64,000 nucleotides of DNA from positions 7,247,540 to 7,311,539 of the forward strand of contig NC_064042.1 of assembly GCF_932526225.1 (NCBI RefSeq), read 5' to 3'. Every line of letters starts with the position of its first letter. The stretch's first letter is position 1. This DNA is from Nematostella vectensis (lineage: Eukaryota > Cnidaria > Anthozoa > Actiniaria > Edwardsiidae). Positions 34,965 through 46,241 of this stretch are shown here, piece after piece. A program made the translations under genes and the position numbers. Under the pieces are notes generated by a model. It was not told where the DNA came from and made no database searches. It saw only the letters and a list, made by a program, of their open reading frames with translations.

Positions 34965-37422
34965 CTGTTCGTCTTCCACAAGTTTGGAAAGCAAGTAAAC
35001 AAGAGGGTCTAGCTCACGGACACTGCAACGACAAATAACAGACATGTATAGGATCTTCCTTATTCATTTGTCTAATTAAATGACATGTTAGCAAAAGCAA
35101 AGTAAACACAAATCCTCACTTTTTAGATTTAAGCTCGTCATATTTCTTGAGAAATTCTCTTGGTGTAGTTGAACACTCAGCAATCTTGCGCTTTGCTGTA
35201 TGAGCCGACACCTACAGTTAACAAAAAGACAATTGGGTACAGTAGACACTTTATAACAAACTTTATCCCTGCGGTTGACAAATAAACAAAGGGTAAACTG
35301 AACTAGAGAAACACTAGTTGGTATGTCCCACAATATATATCCAGTGAAATTGTAACATACATATTTAATCTATTTAGTACAAATAAATACTACTGTAATA
35401 AGCTTAAAGTCTCTTTTATGGTTTTTCTGTGAAAAGAGCCTTTCACTTAGTGTAACATTTCTACTAAACAGTTTTTTTTATCCGTGTTGTAACTTAAGGT
35501 GTCATGTTTTTCATCACTTTAATGTAACGTGACAAGACATTTCTACTAGTAGTATTTTACCTGTGTTGTAACATAAGGTGTCATGTTTTTCATCAGCATT
35601 TCTGTGTAGACCTTGGGTCCCTCCCCTCCTGAAGCCCTGATAAAACAAGATAAGGGAATGTCACCCTTAGATTAATATAAGATAAGGCCAAGCAAAAATA
35701 AAAACATGTTTATCGTCCTGATAAGATCAAAATAGGGAGCATGCGGCTCTTTTCATTTATTTTTTTCCTTACAAAGAAAATTTCTACGATGTTGCGAAGG
35801 TAAAAAAATTGTAAGAAAAGCCTTGAAATGGTAATGTCTGCCATTATTTTAGTGCCCAGGCACCACTAACACACGAAATTTGAACTTCTGAGGAACAAAC
35901 AATCAAATAGCAGCAGAAATAGCTAAATAAAAAATATTGATGCGGCCCTGAAAAAGGATGCAGGCGGGGATGATTAACATGTCTTTTCTTTTACTTAGCC
36001 TAAATACAAGATGAGTAAAGTTCACCCTTAGATAAATACAAGATGAGTGAATTTCAAAACACTAATCCCTTTCCATATGCTAACTACCCGTATGACTGGT
36101 ACCCCCTCTCAGTGAATCCTGTGTACAAAGCTTAACCCATTGACTCCTGGCTTTTTTTTTAGCTGAATTTACAAAAAAACAGACTGAAAACAGATACCTC
36201 CCCCCCCCTATTCTGAGTTTTATACAGCCAATCAAACACAGCTGCACCTAGTCAGCGGTATCCAAGCTTTCCAACAGTGCTTTGTGGTCCCCACTTTTAA
36301 TCCCTCGCGTTGTGCTGAAGCCAGCACAAGTTGATGGTTGCTTGTATTTTTCATCAAAAATACAGCTATGAGCATATTAGGAGAGTGTCTCGGGACATCA
36401 TGAAGTCTTTTGGGGCATAATTGAGTGCTTTGCTTATGGATATTTGCAAGCAAAGGTGGATTCATGATGATTTTTTCTTGTTTGGCTTTGCCTGGATGAG
36501 AAAATAATTTTCTAATGAATCACCACAGCTCTCCTAAATGCTGTCTTTTCTGAAACCAAATTGATTCCAAAATTGTTTACACTGCTATTCTGGGTCTGTA
36601 TGACCTGGCATTGATTTGTTTGGCTTCGGGGTGAAAAGACTTCTAAAAAACCATCTGACTTTGGGGAGAGGAGTGTTGACTGGCCCTCCCCTCGTGAATT
36701 TTTCCCTGGATCTCCCAGAATGCTTTGCAATACGTAAAGACATCTTCGTGGTTGTACAATCCTTCAAGGAGTGGACATTGTGTTTTGAGGCCATGGAAAT
36801 GTACCTGGAGGATCAGAATAAAGGTATCTATTTGTGTCTTGAGCTGTGTTTGCTGATCTCTCTCCCTTGTGTGGTATTTTGAGCGTTTTATTGTGAGGGG
36901 TGATTCTGCTTTTCTCTCCTTGTTTGATTTGAGATTTGTCAAAGAACCTGTGCTATTATTTGACTTAAGAGTAGATGCCAACAGCTTGGTTGGATGCATG
37001 AGTATCTTCATCTTGTTGTGTTTATTTTGCATTTATGATTTTTTGGGGTTGTGGGTACTTCCCAAAGCCGGTACAGGCCGGTTGAGGGGTCAATGTGTTA
37101 AAAAAGACCCTAAAAGATCCAACTCTATGTATGTCCGTGGCTTTATTGCTAGTTATTGATGTTGATAAATACTGTTGTTTTCGTGGTATAGAAATTTTGT
37201 TAACTAATTTGCTTATAATGTCACGCGGGGCTTGAAGTTAAAGTTGCATTGCATGATTACAGTATCTTATAAGACTGCGGAAGATGTTTTGACACCCAGA
37301 TCGCTCATTAGTATTACCCTTAACGATGCAAACAACTTTAATAAAAATATTAAATGATAAATGACATACCCAAGAAGAGAGAGTAGCTCGGAGACATGGT
37401 GATGGATTCTGAATTCACTCAT
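34965..37422 (-). pseudogene. TUBGCP2: GCP2 (TUBGCP2) 5' gene fragment, copy B
   Basis: Exons 37370-37422, 35561-35636, 35120-35211 and 34965-35022 repeat the copy A fragment with the same splice sites. Two replacements are visible: Glu to Lys in exon 2 (GPKVYTEML) and Lys to Glu near the end of exon 4 (VEDEQ). As in copy A, nothing beyond exon 4 is found, so most of the gamma-tubulin-binding protein is missing. The charge-changing replacements fit relaxed constraint. Confidence 0.83.
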
Positions 37423-38034
37423 GTTTTACGAGTTTGAATGTAAACACTTTTTTTTCTGAACTTGGCGGGAAGTTGATGCCCGACTTGATTCTATAAATGC
37501 TGGTTCTTCTAATACAAATATTCTTCAATAATATGCTTAGTATTCCATTTTAACTGCAGAAATAAAGTACTCGCACGCCCATGAAACGATGGACATGCTT
37601 TGTAAAGAGGGAAAAAAGAAAAGGAAAAAAATTATAATCACGACAAATACCACAGACTGGCCGCCATTTTGTGTAAAAAATAACCGCTGCCCTGCAACTG
37701 CGTCTGCTATTTTATGTTCATGGGGGGGGGGGGGGGGGGAAAGGAGGCAATCATTAGAAAACTCTTCAAACTGATGAACGTCACATATTCACAACAAACA
37801 CACAACAGTGAAATATTTAGGCTTATAGGTTTCAATTGGTGATGCTTTGGCCCTAGGTAAGTATTCTTTTCATTTAATAAAAAACATTCCTGTAATCGGT
37901 CTCCCCTCCTCCCCACTCCCCCGTGGTACCGTTTGTCGCAAGTTATTCTACGGATGTGCGGATCGCGTCTCGTGGATTTCAGCTGTTGATCAAGGCTTTG
38001 AAATCTATTCGGCAGAACGCATAATACTCGTCAA
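37423..38034. promoter_or_regulatory. GCP2/MBD4 head-to-head promoter region, copy B
   Basis: Carries the same YY1-type motif (37660-37671) and E2F-like site (37462-37471) as copy A; its poly-G tract (about 37723-37739) is longer. Confidence 0.43.
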
Positions 38035-40939
38035 ATGGACCATCATCCAAGAGATCTGCCAAAAGGGTGGAAAAAGGTGTGTGTTACTAGAAAAAGCGGC
38101 AAAACGAAAGGACATGTTGATGTTTATATACACGATCCATTGGGGAGAAAGTTTCGCTCTCTTGCTGAACTTAAAAGACATCTAATCGAGGCCGATTTGG
38201 GACTATCTATTGAACAGTTTAGTTTCAGAGCAGATGGGGCGAATTTTCTACATAACGCAGCCCCGGAAAAGCGACCAAAACAGAGCGAGAGGAAGAGAGA
38301 TCAATCGGGATCAAAAGGCAAACTTGCTGGAGGAACCCCGGGAAAAACGAAGGCAAAGACTCCCCACATAGCTGTCACAAAAGCAAAAAGGAATAAAAAA
38401 GAGCGCAGCGTTAGAGGGAAAGTAGTTAAGATAGTTCTTGGCAAGACTAAGGCTGCCAAGCCTAGAAGACCATCTGTTGTTAATGAGGGTAGCCATTTCA
38501 CAGGCGTGGTCCCAAAGGGCTGGACCAGAGCGGAATATGTGAGGAAGGGGGGACGTACCCAGGGAAGAGTTGATGTAACTGTTATAAACCCTGAAGGGAA
38601 ACAGTTCCGCTCTCGAGTTCAGCTTAGCGAATTCCTTAAGGAGCAGCAATCCAAATTGAGCGTGGACGATTTTGGATTTTTTCCACTGGGAGGAAGAAAA
38701 AGAAAAAGCACTGAAAAGTCAAGTGAGCCAGGAAGAAAGTGCAAAGCTGTGATACCTAAAGAGCCAAAAGTAAAAAAAGTGGCTTCCAAGGCTGATTCTA
38801 GTGAAATTAGTAAGCAGACACCAAGAGGCAAAAGAGCAACAAGATCAAACTCTGTTCTGAGTTCAGAATCTTTGTCAAGAAAGCGGAACAAGATGCAAGT
38901 TGGAAAAAGTGAAAAAAACAATGGCGTGAGAAGTGCTCATCAAAGCCCCACAAAAGCAAGTCTAGAGAGTTCTTACTTTTCTTCTAAAAAGACACAAAGG
39001 AAGTCTACAGAAAGTTTGAAGCATCGTTCCCAGTTAGAAGTTGTAGCAGAGAACAGAGCAAGTCTGATCACTAATGAAGGGGTGCCTACTGGGTGGATTA
39101 AGATTGTGACACAGAGATCCAAAGGAAAAACTAAGGGAACCTATGATGTTTACATAGTGGACCCTGATGGAAGAAAGTTTCGCTCTAAAGCAGAGTTGAA
39201 GAGGTTTTTAGATAAATCACAGTCTGATCTAACCATTGAAGACTTTGATTTTCAACACAGGAAAATGGTCATAACCAGTAATAAGAAAGAGCTAGATAAA
39301 GAAAATGATGACTCTCAGGAACCCTTTGGTGCTGATTCCACAGCATGCCCAAAAGATGATGATGATCTTGATGAAAGTCTGAGTGGTGATTCATTAGACT
39401 CTTTAGAAACTTCAGCCAAACAAGTGGAAGCAACACAAAGTCCTTACTTCAAGGATGCTGCTCAACCAAAGACCCCCAAATGGACACCACCCAGGTCACC
39501 CTTCAGCCTTGTGCAGGAGACGCTCTTCCATGATCCTTGGAAGCTGCTGGTGTCTTCAATCTTCTTAAATCGGACTGCTGGTACCCAGGCCATCCCGATC
39601 ATGTGGGAGTTCTTTAGACGGTATCCAGACGCTGCTGAGGCAAGTAAAGCTGATCCTGGGCCCATTTCTGGTAGGTGCAAATTTCACCTCACTTTTAACC
39701 TTATCCACCTATAGAAGGTTGATCTGATTCAATACGAGAAGATTGATCATAAATTTAAATCTGCCCTAACCTCCACACAGCAAACCTATTTTTACCTGTG
39801 TTAACAACATAAGTTCCTCGCTTTTTCATCCTATCATTTCTCTGCTCAGTGAGTGCTGTAGCAGTTGATGGACAACAGAGAATTTACAATGAGAATGTGC
39901 ATACCTAATTCAAAATTATGAGTTAACATTCAATTAAGATAATAATGTGTATCTACATAGCCATGGCTATGTAGTTTGTACCTTTAATTAAACTTTATAT
40001 CTACTATCCTTTGCTATATTCCTACTTATTTAGGAATATCTGAAGGAATAATATGTGTCTGTTGTTAGATCTCGTCAGACCCTGTTGGCCGTGTGAGAAG
40101 TGGGCCGACACCCTTATACCCTTAGATTCTTAACTGATTCCCTTAAGTAATGCACCTATTAATGTAAAGCCGGTGGGGGCTGGGAGGTGCAGCAAGGGGT
40201 GGGGATTTGAAATTCTTGTCAGGCCAAATTTTGGAGCCCAATCTTGATAAATATCATTACCCCTGGCTACTTTATATTATTGTGATCAAATATCCCTTGG
40301 CAAGGGCATACGGCAGGAGAAATATAGAGATAGCATAAGTATATAACATGCAATTTCTTTTTATTGATCCGCTGAATAGTGTAAAACAATGAAACATCCA
40401 AGAATAACAAATAAAGTTAAGAAGAAATCAAACATTCGCAATGTGCACCGAAAACATGCCAGTCTGTTGGTCACATGAGTAAGCGCTAGATCAATAGATC
40501 TACCGGGGAAAGGATGAGTTCAACAAAGATCTCCAATGGGATAAACTTGATGGTCAAAACCATCTACTTATGGGCCAGTTTAACTGTTTTAACCCCCCCC
40601 CCCCCCCCCGACCAGCTTAACATTGATTGGTTTAAAACTGCTAAGTAGCTCATGTAAAATAGTAGAATCTGATTAATATAGTATTGTTTACATTACTTAG
40701 ACCTCCTCAGACCCCTTGGACTGCATGAGAAGCGGGCCAAGGCCCTTGTTCAATTCTCAGCTGAGTTTTTGAGTCGTGATTGGATCTACCCTGATACACT
40801 TTATGGAATAGGTAAATATGGCAGTGACTCTTACCGCATTTTTTTCCTGGGTGAATGGAAAGATGTAAAACCAGAGGACCACAAACTTAACCTCTATCAT
40901 GACTGGCTTTGGAAGCAAGAGAGAGAAGGCTTATTGTAG
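38035..40939 (+). CDS. MBD4: MBD4-like G:T mismatch DNA glycosylase with three MBDs, copy B
   Basis: Exons 38035-39670 and 40701-40939 encode 624 residues with the same design as copy A. Ten replacements are seen in exon 1: R105T, T166A, R209S, S241P, K299R, I300S, K321Q, V344L, K409R and K487R. Nine lie outside the glycosylase domain and one at its very start, while exon 2 with the catalytic Asp588 and the [14 protein letters not shown] end is unchanged. This pattern suggests both copies still encode active enzyme. T166A and R209S fall in the middle MBD, the one missing the conserved Tyr. Confidence 0.93.
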
Positions 40940-41838
40940 GGGGTTACTGCATTGTTAAACCAAATATGTTCTGTTTTGTTAAAGGTTAAAAGTTAATGTT
41001 GTCTCTAAAAAGGTTGTGCAAAGGATTTGCATTTGCTGTACAACTCATACAGTTTAATCGAAGTCATACAGTTATATCTCAACATAACAGTAGCATCTCA
41101 AGATCGAGATTTTAAAGGGGTGTAAATCATTCTCCCCACCATGCAATCCATATTTTTTTTCCATAAACAAGACAAATTCCAAACAGTTCACTCATACTGT
41201 TGGTGACTTTTGAAAGAAAATCCAACTTTGTGTTGGCTGTAAATGACTTGTGCTGGTGTTAAAAACAACAGCATAAAGTGTTTAACCTTCATGGCTGTAT
41301 GCCAACCCTGTATAAATGACAACCCTAACCCTGGTTTAGGTTAGGATAAGGGTTAGGCGTTGGGTTGTCGTTTATCGTTTAACCCTGGAGTAAACCACAG
41401 GGAAACCGCACATTTGCAGGAAAAAAATTATATTCAGTAAGTTTATATTCAGTAGAAAATTGTCATCTTGTTTTATTCATTCATTACATTCATTATTCAT
41501 TGCTCTATTGACATTATCATAGTTCACATTTGACTACTGGTTAGTTTAACGTTCATACCAAGGATGTTTAGCCTTTACAATGCACTAGTATGTACATTTT
41601 CAGCAGAAAAGACTAAAGATAAATGGATAAGTTAACCACATGCCCAAGCCAAATGACTCCTCTATTTAAGTCGACCCATGACTATCATGGACAAATTCTT
41701 ACTTGTGTTTACCCTTGCCCAAGCGTCCAGGTCTGACTATTTGCAAAAAAGTCTCAAGAAAAAAGATAACTCAATCCCTTCCCCCCATCCCCCCCTGAAA
41801 AATTAGTTCCACTTTTTCGGATTTCGCCCCTCCCCCCC
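40940..41838. other. MBD4 3' flank, copy B
   Basis: Non-coding. The telomere-like inverted structure is at about 41311-41375. The C-rich end (41780-41840) forms the junction with unit C. Confidence 0.5.
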
Positions 41839-44800
41839 CACGGGCATCGGGACCTAGGGAAGCAGAAGGACTGGCAGGTCCACGGCGAGCTAGGGAGAGC
41901 TACCTACCTAAGTTTAAATTGGAGTAGGAGCTTGTTGAGTGAGGGTTTTTTATGGGATGGTTTTTATTGAAAAAAAAGGGAAAGAAGTGAAAAAATTATT
42001 TATCTATATTTTTCGTTAACACTGAAAAAGATTAATGAAAAAATACGTTTCCGTCGAGTACCGAACGCACTGATGAAGAAACCCCCAATAAATTCGCCCT
42101 TACCTACTCAATCTCTAATAAACGCTGTGAAGAAGAATTACGAGGATTTTAATGAATGATTTATATGAAAAACTTTGAAAGTCACAAAGGAACACATATT
42201 TTCAATATTAACAGACAGATGGGTACTGTGAAGTTTGGGAGGGATAGATATATTTTAAATTTGATCTGAGAAGTTTAAATTTGAGTAGGGGCTAGTTGAG
42301 GTTTTGAGTAAGAAAAAAAATTAGCCATGGCACAAACCATATATAATTTACTAATTTCACTATGGAATAAAAATGGAATATCACGAGAGCTAGTGGTTAG
42401 AATTCGGTGAATGAAAAGACAAAAAACGGTACAATGTGCAATGACAAAGATGCTACTACCCAACACCTTTGGATATAACAATAATATATGTATAATCTTG
42501 TTTTTTATTGTATATGCCATATCACAACACTGATTGGGGCAAGTAAGGTAAGAAGCATCATCTCTTGAGGTGGGGATGGAGTGTTTGAAAATTGTTAAAT
42601 ATTTCTTAAACATTTTCTTGGTTCACTGCCCTCAATGTGCTATCACTTAGGGGTAAGTTTATTTTAACACCCAAAGTGAGCTATATTGTATTAACAATAT
42701 AATTTAGGTTATATATATTATTTCATTTATGTTAGTGCAAAGTAAATAACAATATCTATTAATGCTATTATATTGTTCAAACATTTATATTTTGTAGTCT
42801 GTAATATCCAGACTTGAAATTATAGCATATACATATCATTAATGGCACTAGAAAGACAACACAAGTCTCTAGATTTCATTGAAATGTTCCATAAAATTAA
42901 AATGACATTCAATGAGGGATAAAGTTATTTTAGGAAGAAAACAAACATTATCTAAAGGAAGGACCAAAATACCAACAAATTAGCACAAAAATACCAAAAT
43001 AACTTTCATAGTTTTACATATTTTACACTACACATGGCTACTGACATGTGTACCTCTAAAAAAGTTACCAAACCAAAGCAGCAGGCTCAAGCTTTTCTAG
43101 TTGAGTTACTTACTTAAGCTTATACAATATTTTTTTACGAATATTGATGAACGGCATTACTAAAAAGCGGAACCGGCGGAACCAGAATATTTCGTTTAGT
43201 TATAGGGGTAGGGATGTCATACTAGGATCACCATTTATTTCCTTTCTAATCTGAACACATTCCTTTGTGAAATGCTAAGACAACATCACTAAGCGCAGAT
43301 GTGCTACGTTATTTCACGCACATTTGACATTCTGTCATATGCAATTTGTATCCATCTGTATCCTTGTTTAGAAGCGCGTCTCTACATCAGGTACAAGGTT
43401 ATTTTTAATCCCTAGATTTAATTGTTTTACATACCTTAATCCCTAGATTTAATTGTTTTACATACCTTATTTGCTGTCTCGATTTTAAATTCCTTATAAC
43501 ATGTACACTTCGAGTGTTTTAATCAAGCATTGTCATCTCTGACTTTTAGCTGAGGCACTGCTATTACTGTAAGTAAAGTCCATTTTCTCAGAATATACAT
43601 GCACTCACTGCTGGATGAAACCTGGGTATAATAAATTTCACCTTCTGTCATCAAAATAGATGTGATTATTACAATACTCATAATCAATCACTCATATTTG
43701 TTGTATATCCAGTGCGGTCATGAATATTGGGGGTATGCCATTGTCTTTATTTACAGGCTGAAATTATATGGCTTTCAAAATTATTTCAGGAATGGTGCTG
43801 TATAATTCCACTTTCTGGTAAATTTGACATTATTGCAGTATTCTAGAAAAAGGATTACCTTCTATATTTTCACATTGTTGTCTTTTTGATATGGATATGG
43901 TTGTTAGCATGATGTACACAGGCACGTACCCAGGATTGGCTGTGGGGGGATGTGCAGTCATAGGTATATTTAAAAAGGATAAGAATTTGCCCATTTTTTG
44001 TGGCCGAAGGGGGGTGAGCATACATTCTGTGCACCCTCCTGTGTACTTGCCTGATACACATGCAAGAGAAAACTCGAGTGAAGCATATGAGAATTTCTCA
44101 GTTTGCAGCACTGGTCAACACCTTAGTACCAAGTGACACATCTTGGGGCTTCTCCTGATGGAATTATTATGATCCTGTCTGGTAAAAGATGATGATGGTG
44201 ATATAAAACTCAGCTTCTTATTGTAGAGATGAGTTTTGTGATGTTGTTGGAACAAAACAATATTTTCATAATGCAATAATCTGTAAGAACATTATTGTTC
44301 TTTAGACTAATATTTTTTTAACAAACTGCATATTACCATGACAAGCATGTTTATAAAGCCAAACATCAAGGCACTTAAATTGACATCAAATGTTATTAAT
44401 GTTATTCCAAAACACCTATTCAATTTGTCCATTATCAACATAGAATTCAAGCCCTTTATTATCTGTTATTATATTAAGAAAAGAGCTGTATACTGGCCAT
44501 GTTGTATATAGAGATTAGAAATTAGATATAGTTGATGAGCATCAAGAAACCATATGACTTACATATGTGTGTGTCTAAGACTTGTCTGTAAGATTTGTAC
44601 AGGGCACAACAAATAATGGCTGTGACTCCAGATCCAAATGCAAGTCAAAAATGAAATCCATGGGCAGTGTTGGTCTTGGCATATCCCTTTGAGGCCACTC
44701 AATGAGAAATTGCATTTTTTTATGCATCAAATCCAAGCCTCATATGCTAAATTCAGTTTACTGTGACACAAGTTTAAACAAAGTTGCATAGGGACAAGTA

Positions 44801-45863
44801 ATATTAGCTGCAAACAGGTACATAGCCAGGATTTTGGGTGTTGGGGGGGGGGGGGTGTCTATTAATTAAGTGTAAACAATTTCTCTTGGCTAAGGCTTCC
44901 TAGCTCGCAGTATTTCTCAAGTTTATCCCAATCTCAAGGGTCTTTTCTCTCAAGGGAAAAGAGTCTCCGACTTTTCTGTTCGGATAAAGTGAAGAGAACT
45001 CTTATCACAATTCACTATTCTAAGTTCCTAATCCATTGGACAAAATGTCATTACAAGTCATGTCTGTCTGGAAGGATACCTCTGTTACCATTGAGGAAGC
45101 CCATGTTCTGTCAAAGTGAGTGTATTTCAATGTATGAGTCAATTACAAAAACGTGATCATTTCGGTATATAAAAGGGAAATAAACAACCTTTACTTTCTT
45201 CGACATCATGTTCAACGCCCGATATGTTTGTAGTCTCATTCTGACTGTTAGCTTTCTTACAGTATAAAAAATACAATTTGTTGCGGGATTTAAACTCGCT
45301 GTACTGATGACATTCTACCGGCAAAAGAGAAATAAAGGGAGACTTAAACACACTATTACAAGGTTTATAGTTTTATTAATCGCGAAAAAGTAAGTTTTTC
45401 ACTAACATAGTTATCTTAACCCCCCCCCCCCCACATTCCTTTATAAACTATTGAAAGTAGCCTTGGGCTACGTGTGACAAAACGGGATTTTAATATTTAC
45501 AGCGTAATTACACATTTCAGAATTACTTACAACACCACAGACGACATTGGGGTGATTTTCATACCTTTCAAAAACGAATTACTAGAAACTCTTACGATTT
45601 TCGACTCCTTTTCATTTGGAGAGACGAATTTCGCAGCTTTTCACGCCATTGTTCTGTAAATTATTTCGCCTTTTAGTAAAAATTTCCGCAGAACCCTGAA
45701 GAAACCTTCCCTCTTTTGAATAGATCGATTTGTACACTCGAAAACAGTGCAAATATATGACATTTTAACAGGTGCACGGCACTTGTACGAAATGTAGAAC
45801 AACCATCTTTGCGTGTCTGTTTTGACCACCACTTCAACTTTGGCATATCTAATGTGGCGGATG
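41839..45863. other. Intergenic stretch of unit C
   Basis: No gene is supported. Content parallels 3949-8240, with the truncated inverted-repeat element (about 43168-43385), the 31-bp tandem repeat (about 43407-43468) and the small element at 43919-44053. An ORF that is 76 codons in A and B (7847, 31218) is frame-shifted here by a 5-base deletion near 45606, so it is not under coding constraint. Confidence 0.5.
43919..44053. mobile_element. Small inverted-repeat element, copy C
   Basis: Third syntenic copy of the element at 6287-6421. Confidence 0.5.
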
Positions 45864-46156
45864 TGACGTCATTTGCAACCCAAGAATACTGTCTAGCTTG
45901 CGCGCGCGTCCACTTTCGTCGATGCTTCGAAGCTCGCGCTAGAAACAAAAAGGCTCATGGGAATTTATCGATGGATAATTCCAAACAGCCTCTGGTGGTA
46001 TTTTATAATATGTGACGTCACATAAGAAACTACTCAGCTTCGTTTTGTATGGGTGTGTTAATTAATAATATGTTATTAATTAGGGGAAACGTATTTTTTC
46101 AACTTTGGTGAGAGCTCGAAGAGAGCTCGAGGATGATTACGTAATGTCTGACGTCA
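45864..46156. promoter_or_regulatory. Three CRE-like sites upstream of the full-length gene
   Basis: Perfect TGACGTCA at 45864-45871, 46013-46020 and 46149-46156, ending 85 bp before the start at 46242. Copies A and B have lost the third. CREB/ATF binding is an inference from the motif. Confidence 0.42.
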
Positions 46157-46241
46157 TAATCAGCATTCCCCCAAACTGATCAAAACGTTCATGAAAGCGA
46201 AACGATAAACAAGTATTCATGGAGCGTACCAAGTTTTCAAA

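Larger units (their letters stand above)
23419..41838 (+). repeat. Segmental duplication unit B
   Basis: Second copy of unit A, same orientation, matching from the first base of the window. It differs by scattered substitutions, homopolymer length changes, the 51-bp loss in the palindrome (about 28351), and a converted patch in exon 5 of the membrane gene (about 33888-33920). It joins unit C at a C-rich tract (about 41826-41840). Confidence 0.93.
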
